Positions 9,206-17,254 of a DNA stretch of 37,386 bases are shown here, one piece after another. The notes beneath the pieces are model-generated. The model worked only from the letters and a program-made list of their open reading frames with translations. It had not been told where the DNA came from and did not search any database. How positions within the stretch are numbered: the first letter of the stretch is position 1; each line of letters begins with the position of its first letter. The position numbers were made by a program, and so were the translations under genes. Source of the stretch: Betaproteobacteria bacterium (lineage in GTDB: Bacteria; Pseudomonadota; Gammaproteobacteria; Burkholderiales; Rhodocyclaceae); the NCBI GenBank assembly GCA_016194935.1, contig JACQAO010000065.1, positions 1 through 37,386 of the forward strand. Direction: 5' to 3'.

Positions 9206-10291
9206 ATGCTGCAACTCGATCCTCCTTCTCTCATAGGACGCCACTCGGGACATTTCTGGTTCCCCATCATTCATCCCTTGATGCATGGATGCCAGATTTG
9301 CCTGGTGGCCAAGGTGCCTGATGTTGATTCAGGACTTTGGCGATCCCGCCTCCTCTTTAGCCGCGACAGCAAAGACTGGCAGGATCTGGGCGAAGTGCCT
9401 ACCAGCTTGGCCTCATGTATGCGAGACGACGGCCTGCTGGTTTTACCTTATGAATTCTGGCCAGGTACGAACCGGCGTTGCGCCTCTGGCCGGGGTATTT
9501 ATCTCAAAATGACCAAGGGAAAAATGCCCACATGGGATGAACAGCAGATCACGGTGGCCGGTTTCCCGCACAATATTGCCCCCCATTTGGAAGGCAAGAC
9601 CTTTCTGGCAGACGGCGGCGACGCCGTGCTGCCACTGGCGGACGGCGCCCTGCTCCACACCTATTACGGTCGCCTGGAAGGCGACCGTAAATACCGTCTG
9701 TTCGCCGTTGTCAGCGACGACGGCGGACTAAGCTGGCATTACCGCGCCACCATCGCCGATGGACAAACCATGCGCGCAGTGCGCGAAGGGCCAAGCGAAG
9801 CCGCCACTGTGCGGCTGGATGACGGCAGTCTGCTGTGCATCTACCGGGTAGACAGCGGCGCCGGTATTCCCTTCGGGCGCAGCATCAGCATGGATGAGGG
9901 CAGAACCTGGAAGCGGCTGCGCCCCATGTATGGCAAGGGCTCGGTCAAGCCGCAACTGGCGCGTCTGGCGGATGGAACCATACTACTGAGCGGCGGGCGA
10001 CCGGGCATTTACCTGTGGGTCTGCACTGACGGCATGGGTCGCCGCTGGCGCCGCCACGACCTGGTTGCGCACCATAACCACAGCGCAAGCAAAGAAGATC
10101 AATACCTCACCTTGACGCCCGGCGGAGGTGAGGCGCCTGCCCTCAGCACCTGCTACACCTCCATGCAACCCATCGGCCCCGATGCCGTGCTGATCGCCTA
10201 TGAGCGTCTGGGCAACGGCTGGGGAGGGTCGCCCGGACTCCACGGCGCCACGGATGCCGTGTTTTGCCTGCGCGCCAGGATGTCGGATTAG
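9206..10291 (+). CDS. Asp-box beta-propeller protein, exo-alpha-sialidase-like
   Basis: A 361-residue protein with the six-bladed propeller signature of sialidases: Asp boxes SDDGGLSW (170-177) and SMDEGRTW (228-235), weaker copies FSRDSKDW (51-58) and CTDGMGRRW (273-281), and blade strands such as VRLDDGSLLCIYR and ARLADGTILLSGGRPG. The GPSEAA block before a strand is typical of the catalytic Glu region. A clear FRIP motif is absent, so sialidase activity is not shown; glycan-binding or another glycosidase-like activity is equally open. There is no signal peptide, so the product is predicted to stay in the cytoplasm, unusual for secreted sialidases. It follows an SpsF-like nucleotidyltransferase by 13 bp and probably shares its transcript. 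Confidence 0.7.
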   Translation: MLQLDPPSLIGRHSGHFWFPIIHPLMHGCQICLVAKVPDVDSGLWRSRLLFSRDSKDWQDLGEVPTSLASCMRDDGLLVLPYEFWPGTNRRCASGRGIYLKMTKGKMPTWDEQQITVAGFPHNIAPHLEGKTFLADGGDAVLPLADGALLHTYYGRLEGDRKYRLFAVVSDDGGLSWHYRATIADGQTMRAVREGPSEAATVRLDDGSLLCIYRVDSGAGIPFGRSISMDEGRTWKRLRPMYGKGSVKPQLARLADGTILLSGGRPGIYLWVCTDGMGRRWRRHDLVAHHNHSASKEDQYLTLTPGGGEAPALSTCYTSMQPIGPDAVLIAYERLGNGWGGSPGLHGATDAVFCLRARMSD

Positions 10292-10348
10292 AGTGGCGGG
10301 ATGTTGTCCGGCAGCGCTGAGTTTACTAAGCAGAAAGAACGACCCGCA

Positions 10349-10789
10349 TTACGTGTCTAACACCATCAGGTATTTGGCGCGTTCTTTTGCACTCCCCAGC
10401 AATTGCGCTATCCCGGTGTCAAATGTGACCAGCTTCATGCCGCTGCGGATGGCTGCCGTCAACAACCATGCATCGGTAATTTGCCGGTGTCCGAGGATGC
10501 CGCCGGTGCACACGCCCAGCACCTCGGCGAAGCCGAAATCCAGCGTCACCAATTGATGTTTGGGGTGCGCAGTATTGCGCAACAGCAGTTCCGCAACTTC
10601 GCCGATGGCGATGGAGCGGCCTGAAAATGCAGGCTGGGAAACGATGCGGACAAAGACTGCTTGCGTGAACGCAGTGCTTGCCCAGCCTGCACGGGCGTAC
10701 TGGCGGAACCAACTGGTCATGCGCGGATGATGTTCGTGGGTAGGCCAGCCCAGCGCGATCAAGGCGTTGGCATCCAGCAGATGACTCAT
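10349..10789 (-). CDS. VapC-type PIN-domain toxin ribonuclease
   Basis: A 146-residue PIN-domain protein, predicted metal-dependent endoribonuclease toxin acting on cellular RNA. The N-terminal MSHLLDANALIAL supplies the first acidic residue (Asp6), and the C-terminal ITDAWLLTAAIRSGMKLVTFDTGI supplies the further acidic cluster of the four-Asp/Glu active site. Length is typical of VapC. Its ATG overlaps the stop of the antitoxin gene by 4 bp (ATGA), the usual order antitoxin then toxin, so production depends on antitoxin translation. It is convergent with the propeller gene. Family is clear; the RNA target cannot be read. Confidence 0.88.
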   Translation of the reverse strand: MSHLLDANALIALGWPTHEHHPRMTSWFRQYARAGWASTAFTQAVFVRIVSQPAFSGRSIAIGEVAELLLRNTAHPKHQLVTLDFGFAEVLGVCTGGILGHRQITDAWLLTAAIRSGMKLVTFDTGIAQLLGSAKERAKYLMVLDT

Positions 10790-11013
10790 GCCGACTCGTC
10801 AAGCATCTGCTGGACTTGCTGCGCCGTCACGCGTGGGGTGTCGGGCGGCAGGTCAAACACCCAGATTCCGCCTTTTTGCTTGAGTGGCAGCTTCTCCTCG
10901 CTACCGCGACGAATCAGCTCCGACACGGCCTGCCCGAGCTTGAGCGCCCGCGCCCGAGCGTAAGCACTGGCTGTAGCAAATGCATCATCTTCAATTGTGA
11001 TGGTGGTACGCAT
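10786..11013 (-). CDS. VapB-type ribbon-helix-helix antitoxin
   Basis: A 75-residue antitoxin. The N-terminal MRTTITIEDDAFATASAYARARALKLGQAVSELIRRG is a classic ribbon-helix-helix DNA-binding fold with a short beta strand TTITIED, and the C-terminal DLPPDTPRVTAQQVQQMLDE is likely the part that wraps the toxin. The ATG at 11013 is chosen because it opens this fold; the frame continues upstream for 12 codons without matching it. The gene overlaps the PIN toxin start by 4 bp. It should repress its own promoter, and a possible operator lies just upstream. Confidence 0.85.
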   Translation of the reverse strand: MRTTITIEDDAFATASAYARARALKLGQAVSELIRRGSEEKLPLKQKGGIWVFDLPPDTPRVTAQQVQQMLDESA

Positions 11014-11034
11014 AATTGATGTAGAAATATAGAA

Positions 11035-11070
11035 ATGATTCATTTTCATAATTTACGCATCATCTGTCAA
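11035..11070 (-). promoter_or_regulatory. Likely promoter/operator of the vapBC pair
   Basis: On the minus strand TTGACA (11065-11070) is followed after 17 bases by GAAAAT (11042-11047), four of six matches to the sigma70 -10 box, about 30 bases ahead of the antitoxin ATG. A dyad ATGA...TCAT (11035-11049) overlaps the -10 element and could be bound by the RHH antitoxin. Motifs read by eye. Confidence 0.4.
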
Positions 11071-11125
11071 GCGAGTGCCGGGAATGTTTATATCGTCTCT
11101 GCCGCCAGCCAAATATAATGCCTAC

Positions 11126-11854
11126 GTGATTACCCGTCTTTACTGCCCCGGCGACCTCGCCTCCGGACGCTCCGTTTGCCTGCCGCCGGAGGCGGCGCAT
11201 CATGCCTTGCGCGTGCTTCGTTTGCGGGTCGGCGACGAATTGGTGTTGTTCAATGGTCAGGGCGGCGAATATCCTGGCCGGGTGACGGAGGCCGCGCGCA
11301 CGCTGCGGGTGGAACTCTCCGATTGGTGCGATGTTGAACGCGAGGCGCCGCTGGCGCTGACGCTGGCGCAAGCCTTGCCTGCCGGCGACAAAATGGACTG
11401 GGTGGTGCAAAAGGCGGTGGAGTTGGGCGTTACGGCCATTCAACCCTTGCAGGCCAAGCGCAGCGTGCTGCGGCTGGCCGGAGAACGCGCGGACAAACGC
11501 ACCGCCCATTGGCGGCTGGTGGCGGTGGCGGCCTGCGAACAATGCGGGCGCAACCGGCTGCCGGAAATCAGGCCCATCCTTGATCTGCCTCATTACCTGG
11601 CGCAACCGGCGGATGAAAATGCAACGCGCTTGCTGCTGTCGCCGCAACATGGCGCGCACTTGCCGGATTTGCCGCGACCGGCGGCAGCAATGACGCTGCT
11701 GATCGGGCCGGAGGGCGGCTTCGATGCATCTGAGGAAAGCGCGGCACTGTCGGTCGGTTTCCAGGCGGTAACACTTGGGCCGCGGGTGTTGCGCACCGAG
11801 ACCGCCGGGCTGGCGGCAATGGCGGCGATCATGGCGCTGTGGGGTGACTTTTAG
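11126..11854 (+). CDS. rsmE: RsmE, 16S rRNA m3U1498 methyltransferase
   Basis: A 242-residue SPOUT (trefoil-knot) methyltransferase that methylates U1498 of 16S rRNA using S-adenosylmethionine. Diagnostic blocks are GDKMDWVVQKAVELGV, AACEQCGRNRLPEIRP, the knot motif LLIGPEGGF and the C-terminal LGPRVLRTETAGLAA. An open frame starts at an ATG at 11075, but the family N-terminus (Ile/Thr-Arg-x-Tyr-x-Pro) is reached from the GTG at 11126 (ITRLYCPGDL), which is chosen; no strong ribosome site is seen for either. It ends 9 bp before the PPK2 gene, suggesting a shared transcript. Confidence 0.93.
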   Translation: MITRLYCPGDLASGRSVCLPPEAAHHALRVLRLRVGDELVLFNGQGGEYPGRVTEAARTLRVELSDWCDVEREAPLALTLAQALPAGDKMDWVVQKAVELGVTAIQPLQAKRSVLRLAGERADKRTAHWRLVAVAACEQCGRNRLPEIRPILDLPHYLAQPADENATRLLLSPQHGAHLPDLPRPAAAMTLLIGPEGGFDASEESAALSVGFQAVTLGPRVLRTETAGLAAMAAIMALWGDF

Positions 11855-11863
11855 GAGGCTGCG

Positions 11864-13351
11864 ATGTTTGAATCTTCGGAAATCGGCCACAAGATAGACA
11901 AGAAAACCTATCGCAAGAAAGTACCGGAATTGCGTGCGGCTTTGCTCGACGCACAGTACAACCTGAAGGAACTCGGCAAGATTCCAGTCATCGTCCTGGT
12001 CAGCGGCCAGGATGGCGCCGGCAAGGGCGAGACCATCAATATTCTTTACGAGTGGATGGACCCCCGCTTTATTTCCACCCTGGCTTTCTCCGCGCCCACC
12101 GACGAAGAGCGTCAGCGGCCCTACATGTGGCGCTATTGGCGCGCTTTGCCGCCGAAAGGGCGCATCGGCATCTTCGCCGGTTCCTGGTATTCCGACCCCA
12201 TCCACGACCGCATCGAAGGCAGCATGAGCAAGGCCGCCGTCGACGCGCGCATCGACCAGATCAACCGTTACGAGGCAATGCTGGTAAACGAAGGCGCGCT
12301 GGTGCTGAAGTTCTGGTTCCATCTCACCAGGAAAGGCCAGCGCCAGCGTCTCAAGTCGCTGGAGAAGAATCCGCATACCGCCTGGCGCGTTACCCAATGG
12401 AACTGGGACCGCCTCAAGACCTACAACAAGCTGCTGAACGTGGCCGGTCACATGCTGCGCCTGACCAACACGCCCTGGGCGCCGTGGATCGTCATCGAAG
12501 GCGCCGACGACAATTACCGTTCGTTGACTGCCGGCAAGGTGTTGCTGGAGGCGATCAAGCAGCGGCTGGCTGAAGGGGAGCGGCCAGTCACGTCGGTGGC
12601 GCCGCCGGTGCAACTGGATATCGACGGCCGCGACGTGCTGTCCGAGCTGGATATGTCACTCAAGCTGGCGAAGAAAACCTTCGAAAACCAGCTCGCCAAA
12701 TGGCAAGGCAAGCTGGCGGAGTTGGTGCGCGATCCGCGTTTCAGGAAGCGTTCGCTGGTCTGCGTCTTCGAAGGTTCGGATGCCGCCGGCAAGGGCGGCG
12801 CCATTCGCCGCATTACCGCCGCGCTCGATGCACGCGCATACCAGATCGTGCCGATCGCCGCGCCGACCGAGGAAGAACAGGCGCAACCGTATCTGTGGCG
12901 CTTCTGGCGACACATCCCCCGCGTCGGGCGCGTCGCCATGTTCGACCGTTCCTGGTATGGGCGGGTACTGGTCGAGCGCGTCGAGGGTTTCTGTAGCGAG
13001 GCTGACTGGCTGCGCGCCTATGCCGAGATCAACGACTTCGAGCACGAGCTGTCGGAGGCAGGGGCGGTGGTGGTCAAGTTCTGGCTGCAAATCGACCGCG
13101 ACGAACAACTGCGGCGTTTCAAGGAACGTCAGAAAATCGAATTCAAGCGTTTCAAGATCACCGAGGAAGACTGGCGCAATCGCAAGCAATGGGATGCCTA
13201 CCATCGCGCGGTGTGCGACATGGTGGATCGCACCAGCACCGGAGAAGCGCCGTGGACGCTGGTCGAAGCCAACGACAAGAACTACGCCCGCACCAAAATT
13301 TTGCGGACGGTGTGCGAAAGGCTGGAAGCGGCGTTGAAGGGCAAGGGCTGA
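11864..13351 (+). CDS. pap: Two-domain PPK2, polyphosphate:AMP phosphotransferase type
   Basis: A 495-residue cytoplasmic polyphosphate kinase 2 made of two fused PPK2 domains, the class II arrangement that phosphorylates AMP to ADP with polyphosphate. Walker A loops are GQDGAGKG (48-55) in domain 1 and GSDAAGKG (304-311) in domain 2. Domain 2 keeps the Walker-B-type FDRSWYGR (360-367). Domain 1 has FAGSWYSD at the equivalent place (104-111), lacking the Asp, so it is probably the non-catalytic half, as is usual for this class. The TAG-terminated rsmE ends 9 bp before; an AGGAGG-like GGAGG sits upstream of the ATG at 11864. Family certain; AMP as acceptor is inferred from the two-domain form. 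Confidence 0.92.
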   Translation: MFESSEIGHKIDKKTYRKKVPELRAALLDAQYNLKELGKIPVIVLVSGQDGAGKGETINILYEWMDPRFISTLAFSAPTDEERQRPYMWRYWRALPPKGRIGIFAGSWYSDPIHDRIEGSMSKAAVDARIDQINRYEAMLVNEGALVLKFWFHLTRKGQRQRLKSLEKNPHTAWRVTQWNWDRLKTYNKLLNVAGHMLRLTNTPWAPWIVIEGADDNYRSLTAGKVLLEAIKQRLAEGERPVTSVAPPVQLDIDGRDVLSELDMSLKLAKKTFENQLAKWQGKLAELVRDPRFRKRSLVCVFEGSDAAGKGGAIRRITAALDARAYQIVPIAAPTEEEQAQPYLWRFWRHIPRVGRVAMFDRSWYGRVLVERVEGFCSEADWLRAYAEINDFEHELSEAGAVVVKFWLQIDRDEQLRRFKERQKIEFKRFKITEEDWRNRKQWDAYHRAVCDMVDRTSTGEAPWTLVEANDKNYARTKILRTVCERLEAALKGKG

Positions 13352-13409
13352 TTTTGCTCCGGCACGCTCTGGCATAATGGACTTTTAATGATTGATTCGG
13401 CGGACAAGC

Positions 13410-14753
13410 ATGGTTGCGGAAACTGAGGAACAGGTTGAGTCGGCGTTGGTCGCCTGGGTGCGCCAGGCAGCGCCCTATATTCATGCTTTTCGCGGACGCA
13501 CTTTCGTCATCGCTTTCGGCGGAGAAGTGCTGGAGGGCGATGAGGTCCAGGCTTTGGCGCAGGACTTCAATCTGCTCGCCAGCATGGGCATTCGCCTGGT
13601 GCTGGTGCACGGCGCACGCCCCCAGATTGACGCCGAGATGCAGCGGCGCGGCATCAAACCGCGCTTCCACAAGGACCTGCGGATCACTGACGGCGCGACG
13701 CTGGAATGCGTCAAAAGCGCCATGGGAGTAACGCGCATCGAGATCGAGGCGCTGCTCTCGCAGGGGCTGCCGAATACTCCGATGGCCGGCGCCTGGATGC
13801 GCGTCACCGGCGGCAACTTCATCACCGCCAAGCCGGTCGGCGTGGTCGATGGCGTCGACTACCAATACAGCGGTGCAGTGCGCAAGATCATCGCCGACGA
13901 AATCAAGGCCGACCTGGACCAGCAAAACGTGGTATTGATTACACCGCTGGGCGTTTCGCCCACCGGAGAGATCTTCAATCTTTCCTGGGAAGAAGTCGCG
14001 GAAGCCGTCGCCGTGGCGCTGCAAGCGAACAAGTTGATCTACCTGTGCGCCGCGCCGGGCGTGGTGGACAAGCGCGGCGAGCTGCGCGACGCCATCACCG
14101 CCGACGAAGCCGACAAGCTGCTGGCGCGCCGCGTCAAGCAGGCGCCGGAACTGGCGCGGGTGCTGCCGGGCGCCGTGCGCGCCTGCCGCGCCGGGGTCGG
14201 GCGGGTGCATTTTCTCGACCGCCAGGCCGACGGCGCGATGCTGATGGAATTCTTCACGCGCCAGGGCGTCGGCACCATCATGACCAACGCGCCGCTGGTG
14301 CGTCTGCACGAGGCGGCGGTGGACGATGTCGGCGCGCTGCTGGCCCTGATCGCGCCGCTGGAAGCCGACGGCACCCTGGTCAAACGCAGTCGTGAGCGGC
14401 TGGAAATGGAAATCGGCCGCTTCACTTTGCTCGACCATGACGGCGTAATCATCGGTTGCGCCGCGCTGTACCCTTTCAGCGACGCCAGGAGCAAAGAGAA
14501 GGCTGGCGAGTTGGCCTGCCTCGCGGTGATGCCGGAGTACCGTCGCGGCGGCTACGGCGACCAGTTGCTCGCACACATTGAGGCCCGCGCGAAAAAACTC
14601 AAACTGCAACGCCTGTTCGTACTGACCACTCGCACCGCGCACTGGTTCATCGAGCGCGGCTTCACCGAAACCAGTATAGAAGCCCTGCCCGACGCCAAGC
14701 GCGAGCTCTACAACTACCGGCGGCGTTCCAAGATACTGGTGAAGAGTCTTTGA
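13410..14753 (+). CDS. argA: ArgA, N-acetylglutamate synthase
   Basis: A 447-residue enzyme that acetylates glutamate with acetyl-CoA, the first step of arginine biosynthesis. The N-terminal two thirds is an amino-acid-kinase fold (TFVIAFGGEVLEG, LVLVHGARPQID, then VVLITPLGVSPTGEIFNL) that normally binds arginine for feedback inhibition. The C-terminal third is a GNAT acetyltransferase (LACLAVMPEYRRGGYGDQLLAHIEARA, with the acetyl-CoA loop RRGGYGDQLL). An ATG at 13410 is taken as start (MVAETEEQVESALVAWVRQ); the frame also has a TTG six codons upstream. It follows the PPK2 gene by 58 bp on the same strand. Confidence 0.95.
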   Translation: MVAETEEQVESALVAWVRQAAPYIHAFRGRTFVIAFGGEVLEGDEVQALAQDFNLLASMGIRLVLVHGARPQIDAEMQRRGIKPRFHKDLRITDGATLECVKSAMGVTRIEIEALLSQGLPNTPMAGAWMRVTGGNFITAKPVGVVDGVDYQYSGAVRKIIADEIKADLDQQNVVLITPLGVSPTGEIFNLSWEEVAEAVAVALQANKLIYLCAAPGVVDKRGELRDAITADEADKLLARRVKQAPELARVLPGAVRACRAGVGRVHFLDRQADGAMLMEFFTRQGVGTIMTNAPLVRLHEAAVDDVGALLALIAPLEADGTLVKRSRERLEMEIGRFTLLDHDGVIIGCAALYPFSDARSKEKAGELACLAVMPEYRRGGYGDQLLAHIEARAKKLKLQRLFVLTTRTAHWFIERGFTETSIEALPDAKRELYNYRRRSKILVKSL

Positions 14754-14775
14754 GGTCATTCAAGGGAAAGGCGTC

Positions 14776-15015
14776 ATGCGTAGCGTTTCCGTAGCCGCCG
14801 TCAAGGCCCACCTGTCCGCCGTGCTGGCGGAAGTCGAAGCCGGCGAGGAAATCATCATTACCCGTCGCGGCCTGGCTGTCGCCCGCATCGTGCCGGAGCG
14901 GCCATCAAGTACGGATTCGAAGGGCTGGATGAACGACATGTGGGCTTTCGTGGAGGCGCAACCGATGCACGAAGGCGACAGTGTTGCCGAAATGCGTGCG
15001 CTTGCGCGCTACTGA
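14776..15015 (+). CDS. Phd/YefM-type antitoxin, no adjacent toxin seen
   Basis: A 79-residue protein with the Phd/YefM antitoxin pattern: VSVAAVKAHLSAVLAEVEAGEEIIITRRGLAVARIVP, the N-terminal DNA-binding fold that represses its own operon, followed by a short toxin-binding tail. It begins 22 bp after argA with GGGAAAGG upstream. A toxin gene (PIN or RelE/Doc type) normally follows directly; here only a 19-codon frame (MADYSPVV..., overlapping the stop) is found, with no toxin-like sequence, before the flavodoxin-like gene 129 bp on. It is therefore an orphan, either solitary regulator or remnant. Confidence 0.82.
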   Translation: MRSVSVAAVKAHLSAVLAEVEAGEEIIITRRGLAVARIVPERPSSTDSKGWMNDMWAFVEAQPMHEGDSVAEMRALARY

Positions 15016-15144
15016 TGGCCGACTATTCGCCTGTGGTAAGGGACAGGCAGAGGGCTGCCGCTTTCATGGTGTAAGCCATGAGTACATTGGAAGTTAAACC
15101 GCATTAACTCATTCGCCGCCCCGGTGCTCGATACACTCCCTATC

Positions 15145-15726
15145 ATGCCAAAGATTGTCGTCATTTACTTTTCGGCAACCGGTACAACCGCCAAGCTTGC
15201 AGACGCAGTTATTTCCGGCTCTGGCGAGATACTGGAAACGGCGGCCTATCGAATATCTGGTGAAGATATTACCGCAGGCCGTTTTCGCAACGAGGCTGTC
15301 CTGGAATTGATTGATGCGGCTGAAGGAGTTGTTTTCGGTAGTCCAACCTACATGGGCGGCCCTGCTGCGCAGTTCAAAGCTTTTGCTGATGCTACCGGGG
15401 ATCGCTGGAGTGAACGCCGATGGGCAAACAAGGTGGCCGCAGGCTTTACGACGGGTACTTGCTCGAACGGCGATCAAACCCATACCCTGACTTACTTCTC
15501 GGTCTTGGCGGCGCAACACGGCATGATCTGGTGCAATCTCGATTTATCCGGAGGCTGCGACCACCTTGATCGAAACCGGCTAGGAACCCAGACCGGCCTT
15601 GCTACGCAAGCTGTCGACGGTAACTTGCCGGACGCTGACCTGCTTACGGCACACTATTTAGGGAAGCGCATAGCATCGCTCGCACTTCGTCTATCGCCAA
15701 CTGCCGCCCAGCCCGGCACCGCCTAA
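15145..15726 (+). CDS. Flavodoxin-like / NAD(P)H-dependent FMN reductase family protein
   Basis: A 193-residue flavodoxin-fold protein. The N-terminal KIVVIYFSATGTTAKLADAV contains the FMN phosphate-binding loop SATGTT. Further blocks are VVFGSPTYMGGPAAQFKAFADATG and the flavin-contacting VAAGFTTGTCSNGDQTHTLTYF, as in the WrbA/flavodoxin NAD(P)H:quinone oxidoreductase group. Probably a cytoplasmic flavin reductase or quinone reductase; substrate unknown. The ATG at 15145 is chosen since it starts at the beta-1 strand; the frame opens seven codons earlier. It is convergent with the bpt gene. Confidence 0.8.
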   Translation: MPKIVVIYFSATGTTAKLADAVISGSGEILETAAYRISGEDITAGRFRNEAVLELIDAAEGVVFGSPTYMGGPAAQFKAFADATGDRWSERRWANKVAAGFTTGTCSNGDQTHTLTYFSVLAAQHGMIWCNLDLSGGCDHLDRNRLGTQTGLATQAVDGNLPDADLLTAHYLGKRIASLALRLSPTAAQPGTA

Positions 15727-15758
15727 AGTAAAGTATGTCAGGCAATAGCCATGCGCTT

Positions 15759-16532
15759 TCACCTCATCGGGCGATCATCATCCCGAGCGTTGAAATTTCC
15801 GTCATCCAGTAATTGCCAGCTGCCGCGCAGCAGCCCTTCGAGCGGACGGAAATTGGCTTTGTAGGCCATCTTCGGGCTATGGCGTATCCAATAGCCGAGA
15901 TACAGGTAAGGCATACCGAGGTGAGCGCATTGCGCTGCCTGCCAGAGCACGCCATAGGTGCCGAGACTGGCGCCGGGCAAGTCGGGGTCATAGAAAGTAT
16001 AGACTGAGGACATGCCATCGGGCAGCAGGTCGATGATGCTGACCATGCGTAGCGGCCCGTCCGCCGCGCCGGCGCGAAATTCGACCAGGCGGCTATCGAC
16101 ATGGGTTTGCAGCAGGAAGTGCGCGTACTGGTCGCGGCTGTCCTGGTCCATGCCGCCGCCACTGTGACGCGCTTCCTGGTAGCGCTGGTAGAGCGCGTAG
16201 TGTTCTTCGCGGAAAGCCAGCGAACGCTCCTCCACCACCATGTCGGCGTGACGTTTGAGCGCCCGCCGCTGACTGCGGCTGGCGCTGAAACGCTCGACGC
16301 ACAGACGCACCGGCACGCATGCGCTGCAGGCGTCGCAATAGGGCCGGTAGGTGAATACGCCGCTGCGGCGGAAGCCGGCGCGCACCAGTTCGCCATAGGT
16401 GGCGTGATCGATCAGGTGGCTGGGCGTGGCGACCTGCGAACGGGCCACGCGATTGGGCAGGTAGGAGCAACCGTAGGGTGCGGTGGCGTAGAACTGAATC
16501 TGCGAGAAGGGCAATTCATTAAGTTTGGTCAT
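15759..16532 (-). CDS. bpt: Bpt, aspartate/glutamate leucyltransferase (ATE family)
   Basis: A 257-residue aminoacyl-tRNA-protein transferase of the ATE1-related Bpt type, which adds Leu to proteins with N-terminal Asp or Glu and marks them for ClpS/ClpAP degradation. ATE_N shows [17 protein letters not shown] and the Cys-rich block [17 protein letters not shown] (C66, C69, C72, C78, plus C22). ATE_C shows [10 protein letters not shown] and [24 protein letters not shown]. The ATG at 16532 is chosen, giving [20 protein letters not shown]; its ATGA overlaps the aat stop. It is the last gene of the fbpC-aat-bpt unit. Leu specificity is inferred from the family type. Confidence 0.93.
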   Translation of the reverse strand: MTKLNELPFSQIQFYATAPYGCSYLPNRVARSQVATPSHLIDHATYGELVRAGFRRSGVFTYRPYCDACSACVPVRLCVERFSASRSQRRALKRHADMVVEERSLAFREEHYALYQRYQEARHSGGGMDQDSRDQYAHFLLQTHVDSRLVEFRAGAADGPLRMVSIIDLLPDGMSSVYTFYDPDLPGASLGTYGVLWQAAQCAHLGMPYLYLGYWIRHSPKMAYKANFRPLEGLLRGSWQLLDDGNFNARDDDRPMR

Positions 16533-17254
16533 GGTTGCCTGCGAAACAAGTGTTGTGCTGCATCCATCGGCCAGCGTCCTGCGGCATCGCCCTCGACCGA
16601 CCAGCGCGTCAATCCGGCGACGAATTCGCTCCGCAGGATTTCGCGCGCACCGAGAGAGGCGAGGTGCGGCGTATTCATTTGACAATCTATCACGGCGAAA
16701 CTGCGTTGTTCAAGTAAGCGGCAAAGATGCGCCAGGGCGATCTTGGAGGCGTCGGTGCGGCGCGAGAACATCGACTCGCCGTAGAACACGCGACCGATAG
16801 CGATGCCGTAGAGGCCGCCGGCCAGCGTGCGGTTTCCGCCATCGATCATCCAGGTCTCGACAGAATGTGCGTAACCCAGGTCGTGCAGGCGCAGGTAGGC
16901 AGCCTGCATCTCGGCGCTGATCCAGGTACCGCCGCCTTCTTCGCGCGGCGCAGCGCAGGCGGCAATCACCTGGGCAAAGGCGGAGTCGAGGCGGATTTGG
17001 TAGTCGGCGTTTTTCAACGTCCTGGCCAGCGAACGGGAGACCTTCAGCTCGGCAGGAAATAGCACCATGCGCGGATTGGGGCTCCACCACAGCAAAGGCT
17101 CGCCCGGCGCATACCAGGGGAAGATGCCGTGGCGGTAGGCCTCAATCAGGCGCTCTGACGAAAGATCGCCGCCGCCGCAAAGCAGGCCGTTAGGCTGGCG
17201 CAGCGCCTTTTCCACGGAAGGGAAAGGGACGCCGCGCTCGATCCAGGGGATCAT
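16529..17254 (-). CDS. aat: Aat, leucyl/phenylalanyl-tRNA-protein transferase
   Basis: A 241-residue N-degron enzyme that transfers Leu or Phe from tRNA to N-terminal Lys or Arg of proteins. Clear family blocks are [83 protein letters not shown] and the central [14 protein letters not shown]. Length is as usual. The ATG at 17254 overlaps the fbpC stop by 4 bp (ATGA), and its own stop overlaps the bpt ATG by 4 bp, so all three genes are likely translated in a coupled way. Confidence 0.96.
   Translation of the reverse strand: MIPWIERGVPFPSVEKALRQPNGLLCGGGDLSSERLIEAYRHGIFPWYAPGEPLLWWSPNPRMVLFPAELKVSRSLARTLKNADYQIRLDSAFAQVIAACAAPREEGGGTWISAEMQAAYLRLHDLGYAHSVETWMIDGGNRTLAGGLYGIAIGRVFYGESMFSRRTDASKIALAHLCRLLEQRSFAVIDCQMNTPHLASLGAREILRSEFVAGLTRWSVEGDAAGRWPMDAAQHLFRRQP

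Noticed and set aside
11060..12613. A 517-codon minus-strand frame opposite rsmE and the PPK2 gene
   Set aside because: Both plus-strand genes are certain; the frame is a high-GC antisense artefact with low-complexity His/Arg/Gln-rich translation.
13158..14759. A 533-codon minus-strand frame opposite argA
   Set aside because: argA is certain on the plus strand; the antisense translation resembles no family.
15014..15073. A 19-codon frame (MADYSPVV...) overlapping the Phd antitoxin stop as a toxin start
   Set aside because: No PIN, RelE or Doc signature; stops after 19 codons.
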